Of a stretch of 64,000 nt of DNA, positions 52,796 to 61,108 are shown in pieces. Every line of letters starts with the position of its first letter. The stretch's first letter is position 1. The stretch spans positions 293,721 to 357,720 of the forward strand of contig NZ_KQ949077.1 of assembly GCF_001514305.1 (NCBI RefSeq). The letters are read 5' to 3'. Both the position numbers and the translations under genes were made by a program. The DNA is from Streptomyces dysideae. GTDB lineage: Bacteria > Actinomycetota > Actinomycetes > Streptomycetales > Streptomycetaceae. The notes under the pieces are model-generated. The model worked only from the letters and a program-made list of their open reading frames with translations. It made no database searches and had not been told where the DNA came from.

Positions 52796-53203
52796 ATGTC
52801 AGATGACCAGTCGTACGAGCTGCTCGGCTTCGACAACGTGCTGTTGCCCGTCGGGAACCTCGAAGAGGCCGTCGGATTCTACGAGCGTGCCGGGTTCGCG
52901 GTGGGGTTCCGGCTCGACGAGGCCGGGATCGCGTTGCTGAAGGTCGGGGGTGAGACGCCCGGGATCCTGCTGCGGGCGGAGGAGGCGCTGGGGCACCGTC
53001 CGCCGCCGTGGCCCGCCACGCGCGTGTGGCTGGAGGTACCGGACGCGCGGGCGGCCGCGAAGACCCTGGCCGCGGCGGGGATCGCGCTGCTCGACGCGCC
53101 CTTGTCCGTCGCCACCGGCTGGACCGTCGAGGTCGCCGATCCGTGGGGCAACGTCGTCGGGTTCACGGACTACTCCAAGCGTCCGGAGCTCGCACGGCGC
53201 TGA
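52796..53203 (+). CDS. VOC family (glyoxalase-like) protein
   Basis: 135 aa with the paired beta-alpha-beta units of the vicinal-oxygen-chelate superfamily: ELLGFDNVLLPVGNLEEAVG, FYERAGFAVGFRLDEAGIAL and VWLEVPDARAAAKTLAAAGI then WTVEVADPWGNVVGFTDYS. The usual metal Glu appears in TVEVADPWGN; the first His/Gln ligand is replaced by Asn or Asp, so metal binding is not assured. Members are glyoxalases, dioxygenases or antibiotic-binding proteins. Substrate unknown. Confidence 0.88.
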   Translation: MSDDQSYELLGFDNVLLPVGNLEEAVGFYERAGFAVGFRLDEAGIALLKVGGETPGILLRAEEALGHRPPPWPATRVWLEVPDARAAAKTLAAAGIALLDAPLSVATGWTVEVADPWGNVVGFTDYSKRPELARR

Positions 53204-53271
53204 CGGCTCCGCGTCCCTCACCCGCCGGGCTGTGAGAGCGGCGCCCGAGCCACTGGTTAGGCTCTCTTCCC

Positions 53272-54003
53272 GTGCCTGCGAACACCGACGGCCCCGGCGA
53301 GGGCGGTACTCCGAGCAAGTCCGAGCAGACCCGTGCGCTGATCCTGGAGACGGCCATGCGACTGTTCCAGGAGCGCGGCTACGACAAGACGACGATGCGG
53401 GCCATCGCCAAGGAGGCCGGGGTCTCCGTCGGCAACGCGTACTACTACTTCGAGGGCAAGGAGCACCTGATCCAGGGCTTCTACGACCGGATCGCCGCCG
53501 AGCACCAGGTGGCGGTCCGGGAGGTGCTGGCCCGGGAGACCGATCTGGAGGCGCGGCTGGCGGGTGTGCTGCGGGTGTGGCTGGACATCGCCAGGCCGTA
53601 CCACGAGTTCGCGGTGCAGTTCTTCAAGAACGCCGCCGATCCGGACAGTCCGCTCAGCCCCTTCTCGCCCGAGTCGGAGCACGCGCGCGTGGAGGCCATC
53701 AGCGTCCACCGCCAGGTGCTGGCCGGCGCGAAGACCAAGGTGCCGACGGAACTGCGGGACGTCCTGCCCGAGTTGATGTGGCTGGCCCAGATGGGGCTCG
53801 TGCTGTACTGGATCTTCGATCGGACCGAGGGGCGTGAGCGCAGTTACCGGCTGGCCGAGCGCGGTGCCCGGCTCACCGCGCGTGGCGTCTCGCTGGCCCG
53901 GTTCCGGGTGCTGCGGTCCCTCGTCCTCGAGGTGCACGAGCTGTTCACGGACTTTCTGCCGGGGATGACCAAGGCGATGCCGGATCCGGCGAAGAGGACG
54001 TGA
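53272..54003 (+). CDS. TetR family regulator
   Basis: 243 aa. Helix-turn-helix: TRALILETAMRLFQERGYDK, TTMRAIAKEAGVSVGNAYYY then FEGKEHLIQGFY. The C-terminal domain (LDIARPYHEFAVQFFKNAAD, LMWLAQMGLVLYWIFDRT) is typical of Streptomyces regulators near membrane exporters. The GTG at 53272 is used. It is convergent with the MMPL transporter gene, 34 bp apart, and may control it. The ligand is unknown. Confidence 0.9.
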   Translation: MPANTDGPGEGGTPSKSEQTRALILETAMRLFQERGYDKTTMRAIAKEAGVSVGNAYYYFEGKEHLIQGFYDRIAAEHQVAVREVLARETDLEARLAGVLRVWLDIARPYHEFAVQFFKNAADPDSPLSPFSPESEHARVEAISVHRQVLAGAKTKVPTELRDVLPELMWLAQMGLVLYWIFDRTEGRERSYRLAERGARLTARGVSLARFRVLRSLVLEVHELFTDFLPGMTKAMPDPAKRT

Positions 54004-54037
54004 GGGGCGCCCGCACACGGCAGGCGCCCCCGGACGC

Positions 54038-56500
54038 TCAGCTGACGGCGTCCACTTCCCCCTCCGCGAGCTCCACGTCGTACACCAGTGGCCCGTCCGC
54101 CACGACCACGTGGCCCGCGCGCGAGCCGTACGGCGCGGCCGTCGTCGACACCAGATACGCCCCCGGTGCCGGGACCGAGAGGATGTAGGAGCCGTCGGCC
54201 AGGGAGTTCACGCGGTCGAGCTGGCGGCCGCCCTTGGACAGCAGGGTCACCGCCGCGCCCCCCACCGGTTCGCCCTCGACGGTGCGGACGAAGCCGTGGA
54301 CGACCGAGGCGGGGCCGTCCGGTGCGGGCGCCGCGGGCGTCTCCTGGGGGTCGGCCTCCTCCTTCGGCTCCACCGCCAGATGCGGCAGCCGCTTCTCCAG
54401 CCCGGCCGGCAGCCACCAGTTGGCCTTGCCGATCAGATGCATCGCGGCCGGCACCAGCGCCGTACGCAGGATGAACGCGTCCAGGGCAACCGCGGCGGCC
54501 AGGCCGACGCCCGCCATCGCCGCCCCGTAGTCACCGCTCAGCACGAACGCCAGGAAGACACAGACCATGATCAGGGCCGCCGAGTTGATGACCCTGCTGG
54601 TCTCCGCCAGCCCGACCCGCACCGCGCGCGCGTTGTCCTTCGTGTGCACCCACTCCTCGTGCATCCGGCTGACCAGGAACACCTGGTAGTCCATGGAGAG
54701 GCCGAACAGCAGGGACAGCATGATGATCGGCAGGAAGGCGGCGATCGGGCCCTCCGTGCCGAGGCCGAGCAGGTCCAGGCCCCAGCCCCACTGGAAGATC
54801 GCGACCAGGACGCCGAAGGAGGCCGCCGCCGCGATCAGGTTCATCAGGGCCGCCGTCAGCGGCACCACCAGGGAGCGGAAGGCGACCAGCAGCAGCAGGA
54901 AGCCCAGGCCGATGATGGTGGCGATGAAGAGGGGCAGCCGGTCGGCGGTGACCGACGCGAAGTCCTTCGACACCGCCGTCACCCCGCCGACGTGCGCCTC
55001 CACACCCGCGTCCACGATCACCTCGTCGCGCAGGGTGTCGATGAGGCGGTCCGTCTCCACGGCCTGCGGTGAGGTGGTCGGGACGACCTGGATGACCGTG
55101 ACGCCGTTCGCGGGCGGTACCGAGACGGCCTGGGCGACGCCCTCGGTGTCCCGGATGGTGGCCACCAGGGCGTCCGTCCCGTCGCCGTTCACCACCACCT
55201 GGAGGGGGCCGTTGAAGCCGGGGCCGAAGCCCTCGGCGAGCAGGTCGTACGCCTTCCTGGTGGTTGTCGACGCCTCGTCGTTGCCCTGGTCGATGGTGCC
55301 GAGGCGCAGCGAGAGGACGGGCAGCGCGAGGACGGCCATCGCGACGAGGGCGAGCAGCGCCACGGACCGGGGGCGCCGCTCCACCGACGTCGACCAGCGG
55401 GCCGCGAGCCCGCTCGGGCGGTCCCCCCCGGCGCCTCCCCCACCCTCGGCTTCGCTCGAGCGGGAGGTACCCCCGTCGGCGAGCTTGCGGCGCTGGCGAC
55501 GGCTGAGCACCCGGTGGCCGAGGATGCCGAGCATCGCCGGCAGCAGCGTGACCGCCGCGAGCACGCTCAGGACGACGGTCAGCGAGGTGCCGATGACCAC
55601 GCCGTCCAGGAAACGCAGGTTCGTCACCAGCATCCCGGCGAGCGCGATGCACACGGTGCCGCCCGCGAACAGCACCGCCCGGCCGGAGGTGTTGAGAGCG
55701 GTGACCGCCGCCTCCTCCGGGTCGGCGCCACGCAGGATGCCGCGCCGGTGCCGGGTGACGATGAACAGGGCGTAGTCGATGCCGACGCCGAGGCCGATCA
55801 GCGTGGAGAGCAGCGAGGCCAGTTCGGGCACGTTCGTGACGTGGCTGAGCAGCTGCGTCGAGAACAGCCCCGTACCCACACCGAACACCGCGATCAGGAT
55901 CGGCAGCAGCATCGCGAACAGCGAGCCGAACGCCAGGAACAGCACGATCGCGGCCGCCCCGATGCCGACGAGCTCGGCCGTGCCGGTCGGCGGCTCCTGG
56001 ACGCGCATGATGGCCTGGCCGCCCAGCTCGACCTCCAGGCCGGCGCGTTCGGCGCCCTGCGCGGTGTCGACGACGTCCTGGACCAGGTCCTTCGGTACGG
56101 CGTTCGCCTGCTCGGCGAAGGTGACCTGCGCGTACGCGATCCGTCCGTCCTCGCTGATCTGCGCCGCGCCCCGGTCCCCGTAGGGGCTCGCGACCTCACC
56201 GACCCCCTTCATCGCGCCGATCTCGTTCAGCGCGGGCTCGATCCGGGACCGTACGGACTCGTCCCGCACCGATCCCTCGTCCACCTTCCACACCACCGTG
56301 TCGGTGTCGCCCGCGCGCTCCGGGAAGGCCTTCTGCATCAGGTCGTACGCGCTCTTGGAGTCCGTGTTCGGCAGGGAGAAGACGTCCGCGTAGCTCGTGC
56401 CCGCGGACGAACCCGCCGCGCCCAGGCCGAACAGCGCCCCCACCCACAGCAACAGGACCACCAGCCGGTGCCGATAGCACCACCGTGCCAATGCCGCCAC
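54038..56500 (-). CDS. MMPL/RND transporter with C-terminal carboxypeptidase-regulatory-like domain
   Basis: 820 aa. Two repeats of six transmembrane helices with an external domain after the first helix of each, and MMPL motifs: LIGLGVGIDYALFIVTRHR (Asp-Tyr pair) and LFGLSMDYQVFLVSRMHEEW in the second half. The last ~90 residues (VVHGFVRTVEGEPVGGAAVT, LADGSYILSVPAPGAYLVST) form a beta-sandwich of carboxypeptidase-regulatory type, unusual for the family. The GTG at 56500 is preferred, with GGAG 9 nt upstream. A REP-like palindrome lies inside the coding sequence. It probably exports a lipid or hydrophobic metabolite, perhaps under the TetR or the divergent two-component system. Confidence 0.9.
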   Translation of the reverse strand: MAALARWCYRHRLVVLLLWVGALFGLGAAGSSAGTSYADVFSLPNTDSKSAYDLMQKAFPERAGDTDTVVWKVDEGSVRDESVRSRIEPALNEIGAMKGVGEVASPYGDRGAAQISEDGRIAYAQVTFAEQANAVPKDLVQDVVDTAQGAERAGLEVELGGQAIMRVQEPPTGTAELVGIGAAAIVLFLAFGSLFAMLLPILIAVFGVGTGLFSTQLLSHVTNVPELASLLSTLIGLGVGIDYALFIVTRHRRGILRGADPEEAAVTALNTSGRAVLFAGGTVCIALAGMLVTNLRFLDGVVIGTSLTVVLSVLAAVTLLPAMLGILGHRVLSRRQRRKLADGGTSRSSEAEGGGGAGGDRPSGLAARWSTSVERRPRSVALLALVAMAVLALPVLSLRLGTIDQGNDEASTTTRKAYDLLAEGFGPGFNGPLQVVVNGDGTDALVATIRDTEGVAQAVSVPPANGVTVIQVVPTTSPQAVETDRLIDTLRDEVIVDAGVEAHVGGVTAVSKDFASVTADRLPLFIATIIGLGFLLLLVAFRSLVVPLTAALMNLIAAAASFGVLVAIFQWGWGLDLLGLGTEGPIAAFLPIIMLSLLFGLSMDYQVFLVSRMHEEWVHTKDNARAVRVGLAETSRVINSAALIMVCVFLAFVLSGDYGAAMAGVGLAAAVALDAFILRTALVPAAMHLIGKANWWLPAGLEKRLPHLAVEPKEEADPQETPAAPAPDGPASVVHGFVRTVEGEPVGGAAVTLLSKGGRQLDRVNSLADGSYILSVPAPGAYLVSTTAAPYGSRAGHVVVADGPLVYDVELAEGEVDAVS
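55434..55474. repeat. Streptomyces REP-like palindrome inside MMPL gene
   Basis: The sequence CCTCCCCCACCCTCGGCTTC followed by GCTCGAGCGGGAGGTACCCCC forms a stem of CCTCCC/GGGAGG type around CTCGAGCGAAGCCGAG. I recall this as a widespread repeated element between Streptomyces genes. Here it is in frame and encodes GTSRSSEAEGGGG in the loop between the two halves of the transporter. Confidence 0.6.
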
Positions 56501-56660
56501 GCTCAACAGCTCCTTAGTCGGTCGTCGGTCGGTCCCCCAGGTCCTGGGCAACAGAATTGGCCGCGGCACGCGTGCGTGGACACGTCGCGGCCATGACTCT
56601 CAAGGAACTCCAAGGCACCGAACCCGCCCGGCTGTCAGTGGTGGCGCCGATACTGGGGGC

Positions 56661-57350
56661 ATGACGACGGCTCCAGGCACCGTGCTGGTCGTGGAGGACG
56701 AGGAGAGCATCGCCGACGTCCTCGCCATCGCCCTGCGCTACCACCGGTTCGAGGTGATGATCGCGGCGACGGTCCGCGAGGCCCTGGCGCTCACCGAGCG
56801 CACCCGGCCCGACGTGGCGCTGCTCGACGTGATGCTCCCGGACGGCGACGGGCGGGCGCTGGGGCGTGAACTGCGCGAGCGGCGGCCCGACCTGGCGCTC
56901 GTGTTCCTCACCGCGCGCGACGCCCCGGCCGAGATAGTCGGCGCCCTCGGCTTCGGCGACGACTACATCACCAAGCCGTTCAACATCGACGAGGTCGTCG
57001 CCCGGATCACCGCGGTCCTGCGCCGCACCCGCCCGGCCGACGTCCTGCCGCAGCGTCCCCCGCTGCGCTACGGCGACCTGGAGCTCGACGAGACGACGTA
57101 TTCGGTGCACCGCGCGGGCCGCACCGTCGAGCTCACCCCCACCGAGTACGCCCTGCTGCGCTTCCTGGTGCGCAACGGCGGCCGGATCGTGTCCAAGGAG
57201 CAACTCCTGCGCCACGTCTGGCAGTACGAGCACGCCCCGCCCGAATCGACCGTCGTGGAGACCTACATCAGCTATCTGCGGCGCAAACTGGACGCCCTGG
57301 GACCGCCGGTGATCACCACGCGGCGGGGCGTCGGATACGGGCTGGCATGA
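56661..57350 (+). CDS. OmpR-family response regulator
   Basis: 229 aa. Receiver: VLVVEDEESIADVL, phosphoacceptor Asp56 in ALLDVMLPDGDGR, TAR and Lys in YITKPFN. C-terminal winged helix: VELTPTEYALLRFLVRNGGR, EQLLRHVWQYE, VETYISYLRRKL, GVGYGL. The ATG at 56661 is divergent from the MMPL transporter over 160 bp, and its stop overlaps the kinase start by 4 bp. It likely activates or represses the transporter, by position. Confidence 0.96.
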   Translation: MTTAPGTVLVVEDEESIADVLAIALRYHRFEVMIAATVREALALTERTRPDVALLDVMLPDGDGRALGRELRERRPDLALVFLTARDAPAEIVGALGFGDDYITKPFNIDEVVARITAVLRRTRPADVLPQRPPLRYGDLELDETTYSVHRAGRTVELTPTEYALLRFLVRNGGRIVSKEQLLRHVWQYEHAPPESTVVETYISYLRRKLDALGPPVITTRRGVGYGLA

Positions 57351-58801
57351 GGTTCTCCGGGCTGCACTGCCCGCGCGGCATCCACTCGCTGCGCGGCAAG
57401 CTCACGCTGGCGAACGTGGCGCTGCTCGCGCTCGGCATCGTCGCGGCGACCGCGGTCAGCGTGATGGGCATGCGGTACTACCTGCTGGACCAGATCGACG
57501 CGGAGCTCACCAAGACCCGGGACTCGCTGGGCGGTTCGCGGCTCACCCTGCGGGAGATCGACTCGCTGAGCATGCTGGGCTTCGTACGGGACCGGCTCGT
57601 CCAGGAGCAGTCGGACGAACAGCCGCGGCCCGACTCGCTCTTCGCCGCCGTCGACGACCGGGGCGAGCCCATCGGCCTCCTCGGCTTCGAGCCGACCGCC
57701 GCGCAGCACGCCTTCGCCGACGCGGTCGACGACCCGCGCGCGCTGATCGACGACCCCGAACCGCACGACGTCCGCGTCCAGGACGCCGACTACCGCGCCT
57801 CGGCGACCCGGCTCGCCGACGGCACCTACATCCTGCTCGCCACCTCCACCGACGGCCTCCGCAAGGGCGTCGCCAAGGCCGTCAAGGCCGACCTCGCCAT
57901 CGGCGCGCTGCTGCTGGCGCTGCTCGCCTGCCTGACGATGCTCAGCGTCAGCCGCCGGATGCGGCCGCTGGAGGACATGGTGGAGACGTCGTCGGCGATC
58001 GCCGAGGGCGACCTGACCCGGCGCGTCCCCTCCAGCCGCGAGGCCACCCTGGAGGTCGAGCAGCTCCGCCTCGCCCTCAACTCCATGCTCCACCAGGTCG
58101 AGTCGGCGTACCGCACCCGCGAGCACAGCGCGGCCCAGCTGCGCCGCTTCGTCGGCGACGCCTCGCACGAGCTGCGCACCCCGCTGTCCGCGATACGCGG
58201 CTACCTCCAGCTCTACGACAAGGGCATGCTCACCGACGCGGGCGAGCGCAGGCGCGCCTGGGACCGGATGAACGGCGAGGTCGACCGCATGGGCCGGCTC
58301 GTCGACGAGCTGCTCACCCTGGCCCGCCTCGACCAGCGGCCCGAACTGCGCTTCCGGAACGTCGATCTGAGCCGCCTGGTCCGCGACGCCGCCGAGGACC
58401 TGCGGGTGCAGCAGCCGCGCCGGCCGCTCACGGTCGACGCCGACGGCGCCCTGCTGGTGCGGGCCGACGAGTCCGGGCTGCGGCAGGTGCTGGGCAACCT
58501 GCTGGGCAACGTACGCACGCACACACCCGCCGATGTGCCGGTGCGGCTCGGGGTGGAGCGGGCGGACGGGGTCGTACGGCTGTGTGTCGAGGACAAGGGT
58601 CCTGGGCTGTGCGGGGAGGACGCGGCGCGCCTCTTCGACCGGTTCTTCCGGGCCGGCGGAGGTGCGGGCAGCGGTCTGGGGATGGCGATCGTGCAGGGTG
58701 TGGTGACGGCCCACGGCGGCGAGGTGGCGGTGCGGACGGCGCCGGGCGAGGGGCTGGCGGTGACGGTGACACTGCCGGCGGGAGCGTCACCACGGCCGTA
58801 A
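57347..58801 (+). CDS. Sensor histidine kinase
   Basis: 484 aa. Two transmembrane helices (~18-42 and ~183-203) enclose an external sensor of about 140 residues; HAMP about 204-256; HisKA with phospho-His274 in VGDASHELRTPLSAIRGYLQ; HATPase with LGNLLGNVRTH (N box), VEDKGPGLC and GSGLGMAIVQGVVTAHGG. In the N box, the second Asn is kept. Translationally coupled to the response regulator (ATGA). The signal is unknown. Confidence 0.95.
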   Translation: MRFSGLHCPRGIHSLRGKLTLANVALLALGIVAATAVSVMGMRYYLLDQIDAELTKTRDSLGGSRLTLREIDSLSMLGFVRDRLVQEQSDEQPRPDSLFAAVDDRGEPIGLLGFEPTAAQHAFADAVDDPRALIDDPEPHDVRVQDADYRASATRLADGTYILLATSTDGLRKGVAKAVKADLAIGALLLALLACLTMLSVSRRMRPLEDMVETSSAIAEGDLTRRVPSSREATLEVEQLRLALNSMLHQVESAYRTREHSAAQLRRFVGDASHELRTPLSAIRGYLQLYDKGMLTDAGERRRAWDRMNGEVDRMGRLVDELLTLARLDQRPELRFRNVDLSRLVRDAAEDLRVQQPRRPLTVDADGALLVRADESGLRQVLGNLLGNVRTHTPADVPVRLGVERADGVVRLCVEDKGPGLCGEDAARLFDRFFRAGGGAGSGLGMAIVQGVVTAHGGEVAVRTAPGEGLAVTVTLPAGASPRP

Positions 58802-58815
58802 CTCACCTGGATTGC

Positions 58816-59223
58816 TCATGGTTCGGCGTTGGCGAGGATCAGGGCCCACACCGTCTTCCCGTACCGCCCCCTGCTCCACACGCCCCACGCGGCGGCGATG
58901 TGCTCCACGAGATGCAGTCCGCGGCCGGTCTCCTCCCACTCCCCCACCACCCGTGACCGGGGTTCGTGCTGCCCCTCGTCCGACACCTCGATGAGGCAGG
59001 AGCCGTCGGCGAGGGCGGTCACCGCGACCTCGAACTCGCGCTCCAGGAGCGGGCCGTGGCGTACGACGTTGGTGGCCGGCTCGGAGACGAGCAGCACGGC
59101 GTCCCCCAGCGCCGCGTCCTTCGGCCCGTGCCCCCAGTCGGACAGATGGTCCCGGACCCGGCTCCGGGCGAGACCGACGGAGGCCGGGTGCCGGGGCAGC
59201 CGGAAGGAGTTGCGTCTCGACAC
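58816..59223 (-). CDS. RsbW-like ATP-binding (HATPase_c_2) regulatory protein
   Basis: 135 aa. A stand-alone GHKL ATPase domain like anti-sigma kinases: N box AVLLVSEPATNVVRHG (Glu and Asn present, although the usual LVTNA is PATNV), G1-like LIEVSDEGQHEPR, and G2-like ETGRGLHLVEHIAAAWGV. Such proteins are abundant in Streptomyces and may phosphorylate anti-anti-sigma factors or act as binding modules. The ATG at 59223 is weakly supported. Convergent with the kinase gene, 14 bp apart. Confidence 0.9.
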   Translation of the reverse strand: MSRRNSFRLPRHPASVGLARSRVRDHLSDWGHGPKDAALGDAVLLVSEPATNVVRHGPLLEREFEVAVTALADGSCLIEVSDEGQHEPRSRVVGEWEETGRGLHLVEHIAAAWGVWSRGRYGKTVWALILANAEP

Positions 59224-59319
59224 GTTTGCTCCTCACCCCGCGCACACTGCCAACACATGGTGCAGCGCGGGGCGCCTACCCGGCATCACAGGGGCGAAGG
59301 TCAGGGGCGCGAGATCGCG

Positions 59320-59475
59320 TCAGATCCAGTTGAGACGCCAGAACCGGAAGACACCGGTGCCGTCCGACAGGTACTGGCCATCGCCGACGTCCTCGCTGGT
59401 GACGACGTACCGCTCGCGGTCACCCTGTCCACTCGCCACCGTGATCCCCCGCCCGAAGTCGAGCCGTGCCGTCAC
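59320..59475 (-). CDS. Small protein coupled to metallophosphoesterase
   Basis: 51 aa: VTARLDFGRGITVASGQGDR, YVVTSEDVGDGQYLSDGTGV, FRFWRLNWI. The GTG overlaps the stop of the metallophosphoesterase gene (GTGA). The sequence has high third-position GC and a beta-strand pattern. It could be a genuine small protein or the tail of a longer frame lost by mutation. No family recognised. Confidence 0.5.
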   Translation of the reverse strand: MTARLDFGRGITVASGQGDRERYVVTSEDVGDGQYLSDGTGVFRFWRLNWI

Positions 59476-60728
59476 GCCTGCCGTGACGCGAGTTCGATCA
59501 CCGTGATGTCCGACGGGGCTCCCACGCGCGTGGGCGGGCCCCAGGCGCCCGCGCCACGGGTGACGTACAGCTGGGTGTCGCCGTAGCGCTCCAGGCCGAC
59601 CACTGTCGGGTTCGCCGCTGCCGCGAGGAGGTGGCCGGGCCAGAGCTGGCCGCCGTGAGTGTGGCCGGAGAGCTGGAGGTCGACGCCGTGGTCGACGGCG
59701 TCGTGGATCTGGACCGGCTGGTGGGCGAGCAGCACGCACGCGCGTGCCTTGTCGCGGTCGCCGAGCGCCTTGGCGAAGTCGGGGCCCTGGCCCTCGCTCT
59801 CGCCCGACACGTCGTTGACGCCGGCCAGGTCGAAGTACGGCAGTTCCCGGCGGGCGTTCTCCAGCGGGATCAGGCCGAGGCGGCGTACCTCCTCGACCCA
59901 CTGCCCGGCGCCGGAGAAGTACTCGTGGTTGCCGGTGACGAAGTAGGCCGGCGCCTTCAGCTGGGCGAGCGGGGCGGCGGCCGGGCCCAGGTCCTTGACG
60001 CTGCCGTCCACCAGGTCGCCGACGACCGCGACGAGGTCGGGCTGCGTCGAGTTGATCGTGTCGACGACCTTCTGCGCGAAGCCCCGGCCCAGGACCGGGC
60101 CCAGGTGGATGTCGCTGACCACCGCGATCCGGTAACCGTGCGCCGCCCGCGGCAGCCTGGCCAGCGGCACGGTGACCCGCTTCACCTTCGGGCCGCTCAG
60201 GACGCCGTACGTGCCGTAGCCGACGGTTCCAGCGGCTGCCACGGCGGCGGCTCCGCCGACGACCCGGGAGACGAAGAGGCGGCGGGAGGGCAGCGTGAGC
60301 GGGCTCGACGGCCCCTCGGCGGCGGGCGGGGTGTCCGGGGTCGCCGGGGGCGCTCCCACGGGTACCGGTTCCGGCTCCGGCTCCCGCACGGCGGTCTCCG
60401 TACGGGCCCGCCGTTCCAGCAGCCGACGCAGCAGCGGCCGTACGACCTCACCCGCCACCAGCGCCAGCAGCAGGTATATCGACAGCGCCAACCACAGGAA
60501 GCCCGGCCAGGCCAGGGTCTGCTGGAGCCAGAAGGGCGCGCCGGTGCGCTCGGCGACGAGAGCTCCTACGGCCAGCGCCCAGCCGCCGGCGACCAGCACC
60601 CCGCCCGCACGGCGCATCCAGCCCGGACCCCGCGTGGTGTCGCGGAACAGGCGGCGCCACACGTACCAGTTGGCCGTCACGAGGACGGCCAGTACGAGAA
60701 GCGCGACGAGCACGAAGACGATCACCAC
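59472..60728 (-). CDS. Membrane metallophosphoesterase (YkuE-like)
   Basis: 418 aa. Four N-terminal transmembrane helices, a Pro/Glu-rich linker and a further hydrophobic segment before the catalytic domain. Metal-site motifs: VVSDIHLGPV (D-x-H), VAVVGDLVDGS (G-D), YFVTGNHEYF (G-N-H-E), VLLAHQP and LSGHTHGGQLWP (G-H-x-H). This is a calcineurin-like phosphoesterase of the YkuE group, which may act on lipid pyrophosphates or other phospho-substrates. The GTG at 60728 has GGGGAG 8 nt upstream. Confidence 0.92.
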   Translation of the reverse strand: MVIVFVLVALLVLAVLVTANWYVWRRLFRDTTRGPGWMRRAGGVLVAGGWALAVGALVAERTGAPFWLQQTLAWPGFLWLALSIYLLLALVAGEVVRPLLRRLLERRARTETAVREPEPEPVPVGAPPATPDTPPAAEGPSSPLTLPSRRLFVSRVVGGAAAVAAAGTVGYGTYGVLSGPKVKRVTVPLARLPRAAHGYRIAVVSDIHLGPVLGRGFAQKVVDTINSTQPDLVAVVGDLVDGSVKDLGPAAAPLAQLKAPAYFVTGNHEYFSGAGQWVEEVRRLGLIPLENARRELPYFDLAGVNDVSGESEGQGPDFAKALGDRDKARACVLLAHQPVQIHDAVDHGVDLQLSGHTHGGQLWPGHLLAAAANPTVVGLERYGDTQLYVTRGAGAWGPPTRVGAPSDITVIELASRQA

Positions 60729-60774
60729 GCGGGTGTCTCCCCTTTTCTTGTGACCTGTTGTTGTGGCCGGCCGG

Positions 60775-61017
60775 TCATGACGTCTGACGCAGTGCGCGTA
60801 CTCCGCGCAACCCGATGCCCCCGACGACCGTCCCCAATACGAAGGAAACGACGGCGAGCAGCAGGTGCACCCAGAAGTACGCGGTCGGGTCACCCGCGTC
60901 GTCGAACGCGAGCCCGCTGCCGTCCTTGACGAGGTTCTTGACGAAAGTGATCCAGATGACCCAGCTCCACACCCCGAAAGCGAGCAGGAACCAGGAGACG
61001 GGGCGGCTGAGCTTCAT
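60775..61017 (-). CDS. SCO4848-family small membrane protein
   Basis: 80 aa with two transmembrane helices: MKLSRPVSWFLLAFGVWSWV, FVKNLVKDGSGLAFDDAG, PTAYFWVHLLLAVVSFVLGT then GIGLRGVRALR. It matches the small membrane protein family named after SCO4848 (from memory). The ATG at 61017 lacks a strong ribosome binding site. It is 46 bp upstream of the metallophosphoesterase start and likely in one operon; divergent from the carboxypeptidase gene. Function unknown. Confidence 0.85.
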   Translation of the reverse strand: MKLSRPVSWFLLAFGVWSWVIWITFVKNLVKDGSGLAFDDAGDPTAYFWVHLLLAVVSFVLGTVVGGIGLRGVRALRQTS

Positions 61018-61108
61018 ACGTTCAGTATCACCGGCGGGTGTCCGGTTCCGTGGCCGGGGTGGGGAGGTGGACGGGACTTCGCGCCGTGTGCCCTGTACGT
61101 TCTCGATC

